From NCBI GenBank assembly GCA_029959085.1, contig JARWIR010000001.1:65100899-65164898 (forward strand): a DNA stretch of 64,000 nucleotides, written 5' to 3'. Origin of the DNA: Nemophila menziesii. Taxonomy: Eukaryota > Streptophyta > Magnoliopsida > Boraginales > Hydrophyllaceae. Below are positions 1 to 10,339 of the stretch, piece by piece. The position numbers were made by a program, and so were the translations under genes. Position 1 is the first letter of the stretch, and each line of letters begins with the position of its first letter. The notes under the pieces were generated by a model that was not told the DNA's origin, did not search any database, and saw nothing but the letters and a program-made list of their open reading frames with translations.

Positions 1-1640
1 TTTATTGCCTTAGGGCCTTCGGAAAAGGTAGATCCTATAGGGTATCTACCTCAAGCTTTTGAAAGAAATGAAGAAAGAGAATAAGTGAAGGTTTTGGAAG
101 AAAATAGTAAGGAAAGCGATGTAAGGTGTGGTACAATCACTCAGATCCACTACCCGATATGCGTTTTGGCCGTGCTAAGGCGCCGCCGGTGTAGCCATAT
201 TAGTTGTTATTCTAGACAGTATTTAGGGTTTTTTCTAAATGATTGATAGGATGGATAATATTGTTAAGGAAAAAGAGGATTTAACACTAGAGAGATCATA
301 AATGGTCTCGGGGTTGATGTTATAAAGATTGATTGGTATGGTGTGGTATGGAATAATATGGCTCAACCGAAGCACAAATTTTGTGGTTGGTAAGTATGTG
401 AAAACTAGTTAAACACAACTGATAGGATTTTAAAATAGGGAGTCATGGTGGATGGTATGAGTGTCCAGTGTGAAGTAGATATACAAACTAGAAGTAAATT
501 ATTTGCTATGTAATTTAACTCAATCAATTTGGAAGGAGTGATGCGATCTTAATATTTGTGCGGTAGTGATCAGTATTTGAAATGATATACTTCAGTGGAT
601 CATAAAAAAGTTTATAGGTAAATCTTTAAGGGAAACTGTGGGGGTTATGAGATTCTTGAGTATCTTGTATAATGTATATGATGCTATAAATAAGAGAATT
701 TTTCTGAATTACAAGATATCTCAAGGTGAGATGCTGCAGAAGATCAAAGAAGATATTTGACTAAAGTTGGGGAATAAAGGAAGTTTCAAAGATAACTTAG
801 GAAATAGAAGAATCAAGAGAAACTAGAAGTTGTTGAAGGTGCTTATTTCAGATACTATGGATTGATTTGGTAAGTTGCAGGTGAAGAGTTAGACTTGGTG
901 CAATAGGTGAAGAGTTGGTAATTCAATTAATAAAGTTAGCTTAGTAAGGTAGTCTAGTATGTTTGGTGCAAAGCTGGGTTGTTTGAGGTGTTAACTGGGT
1001 TTGGGAGAAGTTAATGTAGGTAGCTAGCTGGAGGAGGATTTCGGGAAGCTGCTTGGACCTAGTTAGGTAGGCTTTCCCTTTTTAGTAACTTTCCTTTTTT
1101 ATAAAGTTGTAAAGAGGAGATTCCTAGTAATCATTGTAATATGTTGTCGAGTTTGACTTTTTAAGTCAAAAAGTCAAACTTGGAATCGATTTGTAAATGG
1201 TGGATTTGTGAAATAAAAAATTTGTTGATAAAAAAATTACCCAACATAAACTGAGTCAAATTCAGTGTGATTGCATCCCTCGTTAATCCCATAAGAAATT
1301 GAAGTAGTCTAAAACTTTTTTAATTTGGGAAAAACTATAATTTAAAAAAAATATTTGGGTAATTGCCCAATAAACCCCTCTAGCCGTGTGTAATATTTCT
1401 TAAAATACATTTTCTTTTTTCCTCTTTAAGAATTATGTGTTCAAATTCGGTTGGCATCAACAACTTGTTTACTATCCTAAAGAGGTCATGGGTTCCAATC
1501 TTGTTGGCGTCAGCCAATTAATTTGATCTGATGTATCAAGAAATTGCACAAGAAGGTTATTAATAATAGATACTTAACTATTTTACAAATTAAAATGTCT
1601 ATAAAAGCAAATTAATAATTAGTAAAAAGGTTTTCCATAA
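1..1640. other. Unassigned AT-rich non-coding DNA
   Basis: All frames are closed at short intervals and I recognise no domain or element end. A short GC-rich patch lies near 150-195. Near 1430-1530 there are two loosely similar stretches with GTTCAAATTC and GGTTCCAATC, which could be worn tRNA-type SINE pieces; this is weak. The stretch is probably decayed repeat DNA. Confidence 0.5.
1150..1180. repeat. Perfect 13-bp inverted repeat (hairpin)
   Basis: AGTTTGACTTTTT at 1150-1162 and its exact reverse complement at 1168-1180 are separated by 5 bases. No gene adjoins it, so a terminator role is not supported. It may be the core of a decayed fold-back repeat. Confidence 0.7.
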
Positions 1641-2300
1641 ACTCAATAAGTCGAGTTACAAAAAAATTCTCATAACTCAAAAAAAATAAAAAAAATAAAC
1701 TGTAAGTAGAAAATGTTATTTTGTAACATGCAAAATCTCATAACTCAAAAAAGTATTGAGTTACAGAAAAATTCACATAACTAAAAAAGTTGAGTTACGA
1801 AAAAAAATTCATAACTTAAAAAAAGAAAAAATAATAAGTAAACAGTAAACAGTAAGTAGACGATGGTATTGAGTTACTGGAAAAATATCATAAGTCAAAA
1901 AAGTTAAAATGTTGTAGTTTAGATATAGAAAAATTCACATAACTCAAAAAGTTGAGTTACGAAAAAATCTCATAACTCAACAAAGAAAAACAATAAGTAA
2001 ATAGTAAGTTAAAAGATGTTATTAACCAGTTGGAGTTAGTTCAACTGGCCAGAGCCTTGGTTCTCCTTTTAAGCGATACATGATCGAATCGAGTCAATGA
2101 TTTTGACTCCAATGTGCCTCTCGAATGTATTAAGAAAAATAAAAAAAATGTTATTGAGTTATAGGAAAAATCTCACAACTCAAAAAGGATACTCAAATAC
2201 TAAATGTCATTGTTGAGTTACTAAAAAAATTCATAACTCAGAAATATTAAGTTACATAAAAATTCTCATAACTTATAATGAAAATTCAACATTAAAATAT
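1640..2300. repeat. Degenerate tandem array with CATAACTCAA / GTTGAGTTAC motif
   Basis: Variants of CATAACTCAAAAA, GTTGAGTTAC and GAAAAAATTC recur roughly every 30-60 bases with point changes and small indels. CTCAA and TTGAG lie in opposite orientation inside the units, so each unit can fold on itself. The array is interrupted by a SINE at 2024-2147. I see no coding potential. It reads as an old A-rich minisatellite. Confidence 0.65.
2024..2147 (+). mobile_element. tRNA-derived SINE, about 124 bp, with target duplication
   Basis: A Pol III A-box-like sequence TAGTTCAACTGG (2037-2048) is followed 33 bases later by GATCGAATC (2082-2090), which fits the B-box consensus GWTCRANNC. The segment ends in an A-rich tail (TAAGAAAAATAAAAAAA). 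It is flanked by ATGTTATT at 2016-2023 and 2148-2155, and it interrupts the tandem array whose sequence resumes on the right. Head, tail, spacing and duplication together support a short tRNA-type SINE. The parent family is not identified. Confidence 0.7.
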
Positions 2301-2558
2301 CATTGTTGTGTTACATGATAATTTTTTATAATTTAGTTTACACTTGGTATCATTGGCGGAATTTTTAAATATCAAAAATTAGTTAGTACATTTAATTAAC
2401 TTACAATTAAAGGTTAATGTTATGCTGAATTCGTCACTCAATATAAAGATATAATTGAAAAAAAATTCAAAAAGTCTTTTATAGAAAAAAAAACACAGTT
2501 ATAGTAAAAGTAAATAAAATTGAAAATAAAAATTATTAGGCATTATTACAAAATATTA

Positions 2559-2561
<3 letters not shown>

Positions 2562-2631
<70 letters not shown>
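2562..2631. repeat. (AT)n microsatellite, about 70 bp
   Basis: Uninterrupted alternating AT of about 35 units in AT-rich surroundings. The length is likely polymorphic and prone to assembly error. Confidence 0.95.
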
Positions 2632-2637
<6 letters not shown>

Positions 2638-2929
2638 ACCCTTATTTTTAAGTATAAATTATTTTTTAGTGATTTTAATTGTTTTTTTGTATATAAATTT
2701 AATTTCTAACTTTTAATTTTCATACCTAATGTTTAGACCAATTTAACTTAATCATTTAATTTTTATCAAGAGATTTTTTGTAATCCAACACTCTTTATAG
2801 AATGATAACATCATTTTTTTTCCAGATTAATACATACCAAAACAAAGTAACCTAACTTGTTCATTTATTTCTACAAATCATTTCTAGGTTATTACAACTA
2901 TGTATAACCTATTTATTCCTCCATTCTGA
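2632..2929. other. AT-rich non-coding stretch
   Basis: No gene, RNA or element end is visible between the AT microsatellite and the 3' end of the LINE-A relic. The LINE-A 3' tail should lie here on the minus strand, but I cannot place a clean poly(A) run or a target duplication. Confidence 0.4.
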
Positions 2930-5070
2930 AATGTCTACACAAGGTCTTGTACATTTTGTATTTCGGTCGGCAATAGAGTTAATATCTCGATAGATATGAT
3001 GAACTTTCCAGTTCGGGAAACAAGTCATCAATTTCATCATCTCGCCGACGATTGGTAGGATTCTCTGAAATGTTTCCCCTTTTTTCTGAGTAGCTAAAGG
3101 TTATCCGAGTAGAACAAACTACTCGTGAGTCCAAGACCACTTGCTTCTCTCATGGAAAACAGGACACACCCCATGCTTCCCCTTCAATAGTCGATCTAAT
3201 TCTCACTCTCTTCATATCTTTGTGTTTTACAATCCCGTTCTTATTTATTGCAATAGCAGCAACCCCTACCGCATCCAATTTGTTTGTGAAGGATGGGTCA
3301 TTTAACCATATCATATATGCATCGTCTTGACGAACACATATATCTTCATGAACAACTTCCTTATCCGTGAGTGTATATTTATCAATCCTATCATCTCATA
3401 CATAGCCAAAAAAGTCTCACAATAGTGTATTGGTTTCATTGTTAATCTCATGGACATTCCATTTCCTTTTATTAAAAAAACCCTCAATCTTAGCTTTCTA
3501 GATAAACCATATAGTCTCAAAGATAAAGGCAACACCAACTTTTTTATTCCATCCGTTGTTTGCTATACCATTGATGGTCATCGTAAACCATTCTTCAAAT
3601 TTCCCTTTGAAATCAAGTTCAATTTTAATTTGTACTGTTTACGTTGCCCAGACTACATAACTGAAAGGGCATATTAAGAAAAAGGTGTTCAACGGTTTCT
3701 TCTTCCAGACCGCGCCATTCACATTATGATTCCTTTACACATTTTTTTCTTTTCAAGTTTCTTTTGGTTGGCACCGTTCCATTAATAACTTTCCAGCTAA
3801 AAATCCTAACTTTTGTAGGAAGGTTTGAGTGCCAAACCGTTTTCCGTGTTTCACGTTTTCCAAGGTCCCTGAGCTTGAACTTTGTCACTCCTTGTCATCT
3901 TCTTCTTCTTTAACTTAACAGTGGTAACCATATATAGTGGTATAACTTTAATCTCTCATGTACGTACAAATAATTTTATCCTTTGAGTCCAGATGTAGGA
4001 TTGGGATCCTAAAAATTTCCTTAAACATATTCTTGGGCCAAAGTCTTTGGATAGTCTTGAGGTCCCATCCTGTTAAATCTTGATCAAATAGTTATGCTAC
4101 ACAATCCACTTTGCACTCTCTTTGTATTTCAAGCTTAATGCTTGAGCCCGCCCAATTTCCATCCCATCTCTTCCGTGTGAGCCCATTCCCAATCATCCAA
4201 ACACATTTTTTTGAGAAGTTGGAGGTCTTTGAATAGGCTGTCCTAGCTCCAATATTTTTTTTCCAGGTTGGCATCCCATAGCGAGGCATTCGCGTGATAA
4301 ATACCTTTAAGTACTTTAGCTACAAGAGAGTATGGTTCATCAATGATCCTCCATGCTTGATTAGCTAACATAGAAATGTTCATCTTCTGAAAGTCTCTAA
4401 ATCCGATCCCTCTAATTGAATTTTTATTTAGCAATTTTATTCCAAGCCATCCAATGAATTTTCTTCTTATGGCCACTAGAAGTTTGTGACTAAAGTAGTC
4501 ATTTTCCTAAAGTGTTCTTTTAGAAATTTGACTACTGAAATTACATAATTTGGAATGGCCTAGAAGACGGCCTTAATGAGTACATCCTTACCACCTTCTG
4601 AGAGTAACTTAGCTACCCAGCTTGCAGATTTATTTAAAATTTTGTGCTTAATATACTTTAAATTTTCTGATTTAGCTCTCTTAATCGTGACTGCAATACC
4701 TATATATTTCACAATGTTGTCCCTTCTCTGAATTTCCAAGAGAGAAAGAAATTCCTTTATCGTATGCTCTAGTGTACCTTTGCTAAAAAATAAAGAAGAC
4801 TTATTAAGGTTAACTCTCTATCCCGATGCCTCACAATAATCGCATACTGTATCTTTACAGCATTCAGTTTCTTCTTTATTCACATTGACAACGAATAACA
4901 CATTATCTACAAATCAGAGGTATGTTAGCTTTTGGCAGTATCTCATGATAGCAATTCCTTTAACGCTTCATTCTCTACATTTGTGGTTAATGAGCTCGAT
5001 GAACCCTTTCATCAAGAGTGAAAAAAGAAAGAGTGGATCTCCTTATCTAAAGCCTTGATTTGGTACAATA
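2930..5070 (-). pseudogene. LINE-A: 5'-truncated plant L1-type ORF2 relic (RT to RNase H)
   Basis: Read on the minus strand from about 5070, a decayed non-LTR reverse transcriptase is visible: a KGDPLFLFSLLMKGF segment matching the family's QGDPLSPFLF block, then a FVDN version of the FADD catalytic box near 4890-4920. The thumb and connection region contains IGIKLLNKNSIRGIGFRDFQ (about 4380-4450) and NQAWRIIDEPYSL. Near 3190-3280 an RNase H segment keeps a TIEGEAWG-like stretch with its conserved Glu. Many stops and frameshifts make it dead. The endonuclease and ORF1 are missing, so the copy is 5' truncated. It is the most decayed of the three LINEs in the window. Confidence 0.8.
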
Positions 5071-5078
5071 ATAATAAT

Positions 5079-5111
5079 ATTAATGCCTTGAGTTGGTTCA
5101 ACTGATTAATG
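5079..5111. repeat. 19-nt insertion flanked by ATTAATG repeats
   Basis: ATTAATG at 5079-5085 and 5105-5111 flank 19 bases whose core AGTTGGTTCAACTG resembles the head of the SINE at 2024. It could be a severely cut-down SINE insertion beside the LINE-A 5' end, but the segment is short enough for chance. Confidence 0.3.
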
Positions 5112-5295
5112 ATATTTCAACAATTATTTAGTTAAAAATGATATTTTTATTATGTGAGATGTTTTCCCTTTTTTTTTCTTCTAGGTGAGACACCAATTTT
5201 AAGAAATTTCTATTGAAGTTTTATATGTATTGATGCCAACTTCTACAAGTATTACTATTTTACAGATTTGTCTATAAGAAATTAAACAATATCCA
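5112..5295. other. Short non-coding spacer
   Basis: AT-rich spacer between LINE-A and the fold-back MITE. I see no feature in it. Confidence 0.4.
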
Positions 5296-5303
5296 CTTAT
5301 AAT

Positions 5304-5655
5304 AGAGTAAATACAACGGTTGCCCCCTGTACTATAGGAAGATTGGATACTAACCCCTAATGTTTAAAATGCGACTGTATACCCCCTATACTAATTAAGT
5401 TTTTGTGAGTCGTTACCCCCAGTTAACGGAATCCATGTACATTTTTGTGACTATTTACCCCATATACTATGTTTTCGTATATTTTCGTATAGGAGGTAAA
5501 TAGTCATGAAAACGTACATGGATCCGTTAAGTGGAGGAAACATGGGGTAACGAGTCACGAAAACTACATATAAGAGGTAAACAGTCTCATTTTAAATAGT
5601 AGGGGATAAATAGTCAATTTATCCATAATACATAAAGTAATGGTTGTATTTACTC
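5304..5655. mobile_element. Fold-back MITE with 8-bp target duplication
   Basis: The element is 352 bp. Left end AGAGTAAATACAAC and right end GTTGTATTTACTC form terminal inverted repeats with a one-base offset. Identical CTTATAAT copies lie immediately outside (5296-5303 and 5656-5663). The two halves are largely complementary: ACCCCC-type and GACTATTTACC-type segments on the left pair with GGTAAATAGTC-type segments on the right, so nearly the whole element folds back. An 8-bp duplication fits the hAT superfamily, but the termini are not diagnostic. It has no ORF and must have depended on a transposase supplied in trans. Confidence 0.8.
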
Positions 5656-5663
5656 CTTATAAT

Positions 5664-6859
5664 ATTAAAAAACAATAACTAGATTTTCAATGAAATTACA
5701 TCCCTACCCGTTTCGTATTTTTAGAAACAACATGATTTAGTCTACAATCCATCCAGCTACAGTTTTAAGATCGAAGAAATTACAATCCACATCAAACTTT
5801 TCTCCAACTTTATAATATACATCCAAGTTACAAAAAAATATTTTTTACATCCACTTCCTGATTTTCTGGTTGGTTTTTTACTATCCTACCCCCGTTCGTG
5901 ATGGGTACGGACCTAAACCGTCTTTTACAGTCATTCCATTTTAAACCTGGTGGGTACGGACCGCGGTTATTTTACAACATTTTTAAGTTTCCTATTACAT
6001 TAAGTCAAAGCCCATACAAGTATAGAACTATCTCGATTATTAACTCGGTGGGTACAAACCTATGGCACAAAAACATCACACAAATTACATGGGGCTGCAC
6101 CCATAATGACTATAAACAAACAAAACATCCCAATACTGTTAATGGGATGGCCCCTTTATGAACACACAAACAAAAAACAACTTATTCAATCACTGTCTTT
6201 ACCAAATTCATTTACAAATAACCAAAAACTAATTATTTACCAACAATCAACTAGAAACAAAAATTAACAACTAGTCCACCTCTAATATTAGATCTGGCCC
6301 CAGCAAGACCTAAATCCAAATTGGCCCAAACCCATCACCAACAAAATTAGTGGGCTGTAATAACATCAAACAAATGGAATCATAATCAAATCAAAGATAT
6401 AATCCTCAATCAGTCAAAATTAGTGGGCTCTATATCTCCTTTATCAAGAACTGAAGATAACTGCAATGAATCACCAAACCTAGAGGAAGAATTGAAAACA
6501 AAAATGGAGGTACTAGAGAAAATGTTCATCTACAGGTAGAGCATCCAAATTTTAACAATTACTGAATAAAAAACAAATATATACAAGGCAAACAAGTGAT
6601 TATAAACCAAAATCAATTATGGTATATGTAATTGATTATTATACAAAATAAAACCAGACAAGACTTGTAGTTGATCCGGTATATATATATATATATCTGT
6701 TGCGATTGATCTCCTCCGCCACTAATTACTACATCAATTAACAAAGAAGACAGGTGGCAACCCAGCGACATATTATTCTCGAAAAAAAAGGAACAAGCAA
6801 CTCATAAGAATTAACGTGCAGGTTGTAGCTTTATATACAGCGCAGGTTTGTTGAATATG
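5664..6859. other. Non-coding stretch with a thrice-repeated GGTGGGTACGGACC-like motif
   Basis: No gene is visible. Three related words occur: GATGGGTACGGACC near 5899, GGTGGGTACGGACC near 5950 and GGTGGGTACAAACC near 6048. A short (TA)n run lies near 6680-6695. The open stretch at 5898-6161 is an 87-residue frame without recognisable features, and I do not call it a gene. Confidence 0.4.
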
Positions 6860-7780
6860 GGCCTGGGCCCATTACTCTTACTGCTCTTGACCACGACAGA
6901 CTTTTGATTGGATGGGGCACATGATGGTGTTCGTTGTCAGATCGGGGAAGATGGCGATGAAGCCATCGTAAGCAGCGAATAGGATAGAAGGTGGTAGGGT
7001 TTCAGGAGGTTGGTGGTGGTGCGAATCTTGTTTGTGGTGGTGCAGATGTGCGAATATGGTTGGTTGTGGTGCGGATCTCGAACCCACCGGAGTTCGTGTC
7101 TAGAGATGAAGTTCAGGGTGCTGGTTAAGGTGGGGATGTGGGTGGGTTTTGGCTTATTGGTGGTGGTGGGTTATCTACTGGAAGCAGATGAGAGTGGTGG
7201 TGAATCCATCGGTGGTAAGGTGAGGGGTGATGGTGGGCTTCCAGACGGCGGTCTTCTTCTCCACGACAACTTTGACGAGAGCATGGCATTGGTGGGTAGG
7301 CTAGTTGGCATTGGTGGACAGATGGATTTCAGTGTTGAAGGCGGTGAAGAGATGTTGATGCCGAGAAGGAAGGGAGGTCGTGGTGGGGTTCTGTTGTTAC
7401 TGCTGAAGATGATGGTGGGGACGGCAGGAGGGGTTGGCGGGGGTGGGGCTGATGTTGATGATGGTGTGGAACGGCAGTAGGTGTGGGTTAGGGTGGGTCA
7501 CAAAGAGGGTAGGGGAGGTGGTGGTGGGTGATGTAGTGGTCACAGAGATTTCAGGGGGTCGGTGATGGGTTGGTCATTATCACAGAGAACAAGAGGGGAG
7601 GGGACGGGACGGGAGGGGATCGGGTATGCTGAGAGAGAAATAGAGATGGATTGGGGGTTATATATCAGCGATTGGAAGGGTTTTTTGGGGTTTTTATTCT
7701 TATTAGTTGACTCCCAAGTACTAATTAAAAAGTTAGATATATTTTATAAAGTTAAGGGATATGTTGCCCTTAAAAACTAA
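6860..7780 (-). promoter_or_regulatory. Strand-asymmetric GC-rich island, promoter-like on the minus strand
   Basis: The plus strand is G/T-rich (GGTGGTGG-type words) and the minus strand C/A-rich for about 800 bases, unlike the AT-rich surroundings. On the minus strand a TATA-like TATATAA lies near 7658-7664, followed at about 30 bases by CT-rich sequence (TTTCTCTCTC), the arrangement of a plant core promoter and 5' leader. At the other end, TGGGCC site-II-like words (6863-6873) and a telo-box-like TAGGGTTT (near 6992) occur. The only frames are His/Pro-rich or Gly/Val-rich low-complexity reads (for example 7010-7480), which I do not accept as genes. It may be the 5' portion of a lost transcription unit or a non-coding RNA exon. 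Confidence 0.3.
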
Positions 7781-8463
7781 ATGACCTTTTAAAATCTTAT
7801 CCATACAAGTTGTCAAATTTGGATTTTGATAAAAGTATAATAACATTTAATATGTTGAGATGCATAGATTATTTTAGAATACAATTCTTCGATCTCGTAT
7901 TTTATTATATCTCTTAATTTCTTGCAAATCTTTTTGTTTAATTATTATTTAATATGAACACTAGATAGCATAATTTTAAAACCTAACCCTTCGATCTTTA
8001 AGAGAAAATTTATTTTGTGACTGAGAATTTACATTATATAAATGACTCAAGATATACGTGTTCAGCAGTTTGCATAGCACCACTTTGACGGCGCCGCTAT
8101 TATTCGTGTTAAGACACAATTGGAAAATTTGACTTTTTGTTAGATGTTTGAAGTTTTGCGCGGGAATTTGATTGAGCCACCGTTGAGGATGTTCCCGCCA
8201 AGTCCGTATTAGGGACAGAGAGAGAAAAATAGAAGTGGGAAAACAAAGATACTGGCTTTTTCAGAAGCCAAGAGACAAAGTACAAGGACGTGATGTGGTG
8301 GACTAGGACTAACTGATGACAGCTAAGATTTTGGTCTGTTCCATGTAGACTGAATCGTGATTTTCTCCGAAAACCCCGCTAAATTGCTTTTTGACCGTTG
8401 AAACGTGGCTGGAAATGAACTTTTGTATGGTTGGAGTGGGAGCAGCTACCGATACAACTTTTG
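7781..8463. other. Non-coding spacer; one E2F-like word
   Basis: No ORF or repeat is recognised. TTTTGCGCGGGAA near 8153-8165 resembles an E2F site on both strands, but a single word without an adjacent gene proves nothing. From 8464 the sequence is the target duplication of a small retro-insertion. Confidence 0.35.
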
Positions 8464-8479
8464 GGCCCATAGATCACTC

Positions 8480-8516
8480 TTTTTTTTTTTTTTTTGTCAA
8501 CAGCATTTAAATATAA
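8480..8516 (-). mobile_element. 37-nt retro-insertion (poly(A) plus 21 nt) with 16-bp TSD
   Basis: GGCCCATAGATCACTC occurs at 8464-8479 and again, identical, at 8517-8532. Between the copies are 16 T and 21 other bases. On the minus strand this is 21 bases ending in GTTGAC followed by a 16-A tail, as expected of target-primed reverse transcription that stopped almost at once. The perfect 16-bp duplication and intact homopolymer suggest a recent event. The donor LINE or SINE cannot be named from 21 bases. Confidence 0.8.
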
Positions 8517-8859
8517 GGCCCATAGATCACTCCGTAAAACAGTGGAAGCATGTTTTATTTTTCTAACGTGATTAACAAAAGGTTTCTTCAATTTAAACTG
8601 GATTATGTTTTCTAAGCTTAAAATATTGAATGATTAGGCTTCCTCATATGGTCCCACATTTAATATTAATAAACTTAGAAAGAAAACTTGTCCCAATAAC
8701 CTGGCAATTTTTCTCTTCAAAAGGTCACATAATCACGATAAGATGATTGATAAATTTGAGTTTTTTTAATTTATAACAAAAAAAAAATTGCATAAAGCTT
8801 TTGTTAATCTTTCTGAAAAGCTTTTGCTTAAGGTCTAATATCAGTTCCGTTTTGTGTAC

Positions 8860-9363
8860 CAAATCCACGCTCAAAATACTTGTGAAGATGGTAGTAGATA
8901 CGTTGGCGAATTTAAACAGGGCGTTAAACATGGATTAGGTCACTATCACTTCAGGTACCAAACCATTATTGGTATATTTTTAAATTAAATATTAAATTAC
9001 GAAACTTGATTACACGGTGATACATATGCTGGAGAATATTTTGCGGATAAAATGCACAGATTTGGAGTGTATTGTTTTGCAAATGGTCATAGATATGAAG
9101 GAGCATGGCATGAAGGAAAAAGATAAAGAATTGGAATGTATACTTTTAGAAGCGGAGAAATTCAATCTGGACATTGACAACATGGTATTCTTAATGTTCC
9201 AAGTACACAGAATACTAGCTCCCCTGTATCACCTGTAGCTGTTTATCATTCCAAAGTTCTTAACGCAGTTTAGGTAAATTTTTAATTAATTGTAATGCCT
9301 AGAAATGAAGGAGGGACTAATTAATTTATTTAGGAAGCAAGAAGAGCAGGAACAAAGTTTTAA
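8860..9363 (+). pseudogene. MORN-repeat protein pseudogene, copy 1, introns retained
   Basis: Exon a (to 8954) reads CEDGSR then YVGEFKQGVKHGLGHYHFR, a MORN repeat, and ends at AG/GTACC. Exon b (9016-9273) reads GDTYAGEYFADKMHRFGVY, then NGHRYEGAWHEGKR, then PVAVYHSKVLNAV, and ends at AG/GTAAAT. Exon c (from 9334, after ATTTAG) reads EARRAGTKF and stops. The order and sequence match the C-terminal half of the plant MORN family annotated in Arabidopsis as SET7/9-like, although these proteins have no SET domain. Three in-frame stops (at the expected Q, W and Q) kill exon b. Because intron positions survive, the fragment came by DNA duplication or capture, not retroposition. The N-terminal exons are absent. 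Confidence 0.85.
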
Positions 9364-9418
9364 TCAAATTAAGTAAAAGCCAACAAGATCGTTGGCCATC
9401 AATTTTTTTTTTAAACAA

Positions 9419-9516
9419 AGGCGCTCCTTAGAAGCGCCTCACAATTAAGTTTACTAATGGACCAATTAGCTTAATGGGCTGATTAAGTTTGTGAGGCGCT
9501 CCTCGGAAAAACGCCT
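9419..9516. repeat. Small fold-back with GGCGCTCC / GCGCCTCAC arms
   Basis: GCGCCTCACAA on the left and TTGTGAGGCGC on the right are complementary, with AGGCG at both outer ends. TTTTTTTAAACAA-like runs lie on both sides and could be a target duplication or duplicated T-runs. The same structure is at about 18380-18477 in unit 2. It may be a tiny MITE or a decayed element end. Confidence 0.5.
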
Positions 9517-10339
9517 ATATGTTATCTTTGCAATTATTTTTTTAAACAAGTTTATCCTGTAATTTTTTTTTAAATGTTAGAAATAAAAAAAACTCGATAA
9601 ACTTAGTAGAAATGGTGGTGGTCGAGTGATTTGGTGTCCTTATCCTGATAATAAATAGACAACCTTCTGACATAAATCTTAGTTCGATAGAGTTTCAGAT
9701 ATTGTTGATGTATAGTTTCAAAATATCTGTATAATCTTTTAATCCTCGAATATATGTAAGAAGAGGATGTGGACACTAAACTACATATGTTTATCAGTAT
9801 TTTGTTTGTTAGGGAGTTGTCGATCACCCTAGGTAATACTAGATCATTTTCATGAGGTCATTTGAGGCCCCTAGTATGTATTTAGAATTATACTTCTTCG
9901 TCATTAGAAAAATCAATTATGTGAGGAGACACTCAATTGTATGTAGCATATACGTTTTGCGTGAGTTATAATGGGCCTACACAAAATTCGGCGGGGGGGG
10001 GGGGGGGGGGTGTGATATTTTGGGGTATTCTCTAGTTCGAGACTAAAAATATAATATTGAAGGAAGGGGCCTAATATATTGGGTAAGGGGATTAAAATCT
10101 TGGTGTGGGAGGACTAAGGTTTTAGTACCTAAAAAGAAAATCGGGCAAATTTTTCATTGTGCCACAGAGCTAGGAAGGGGAAGGTTGCAGTCCCATCCTT
10201 GGGTATCCCCTTAATTTGCAAAAAATAAAAAAGTTACACCTTATAATATTATGATTCTTAATATCAACGAGAAAAACAGCTTAACCCTTATGAATAATAT
10301 ACAACTTTTGGAATTTAGAAATTTTACTCTAATTGAAAT
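9517..10339. other. Non-coding stretch with G18 tract (9993-10010)
   Basis: No gene is recognised. A run of 18 G lies at 9993-10010. The homologous run in unit 2 (18957-18969) has 13, showing length change since duplication or a sequencing artefact. The stretch around it has alternating G-rich and A-rich character typical of decayed plant repeat DNA. Confidence 0.5.

Noticed and set aside
2037..2090. A functional tRNA gene
   Set aside because: A and B boxes are present, but no cloverleaf arms or acceptor stem are seen; the A-rich tail and duplication indicate a SINE.
1640..2300. CRISPR-like array
   Set aside because: Units are degenerate, spacers are not unique sequences of constant length, and the DNA is from a plant.
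7010..7480. 156-codon Gly/Val-rich frame
   Set aside because: Produced by GGTGGT-type low-complexity sequence; no domain, and no partner frame.
8153..8165. E2F site marking a cell-cycle gene promoter
   Set aside because: Single word, no gene downstream on either strand.
9017..9238. 73-codon frame in unit 1 and its twin at 17980-18201
   Set aside because: Another frame of the MORN pseudogene exon b; the MORN reading is the meaningful one.
9993..10010. Poly-G tract as a G-quadruplex regulator
   Set aside because: A plain homopolymer with no adjacent gene; length differs between units and may be a sequencing artefact.
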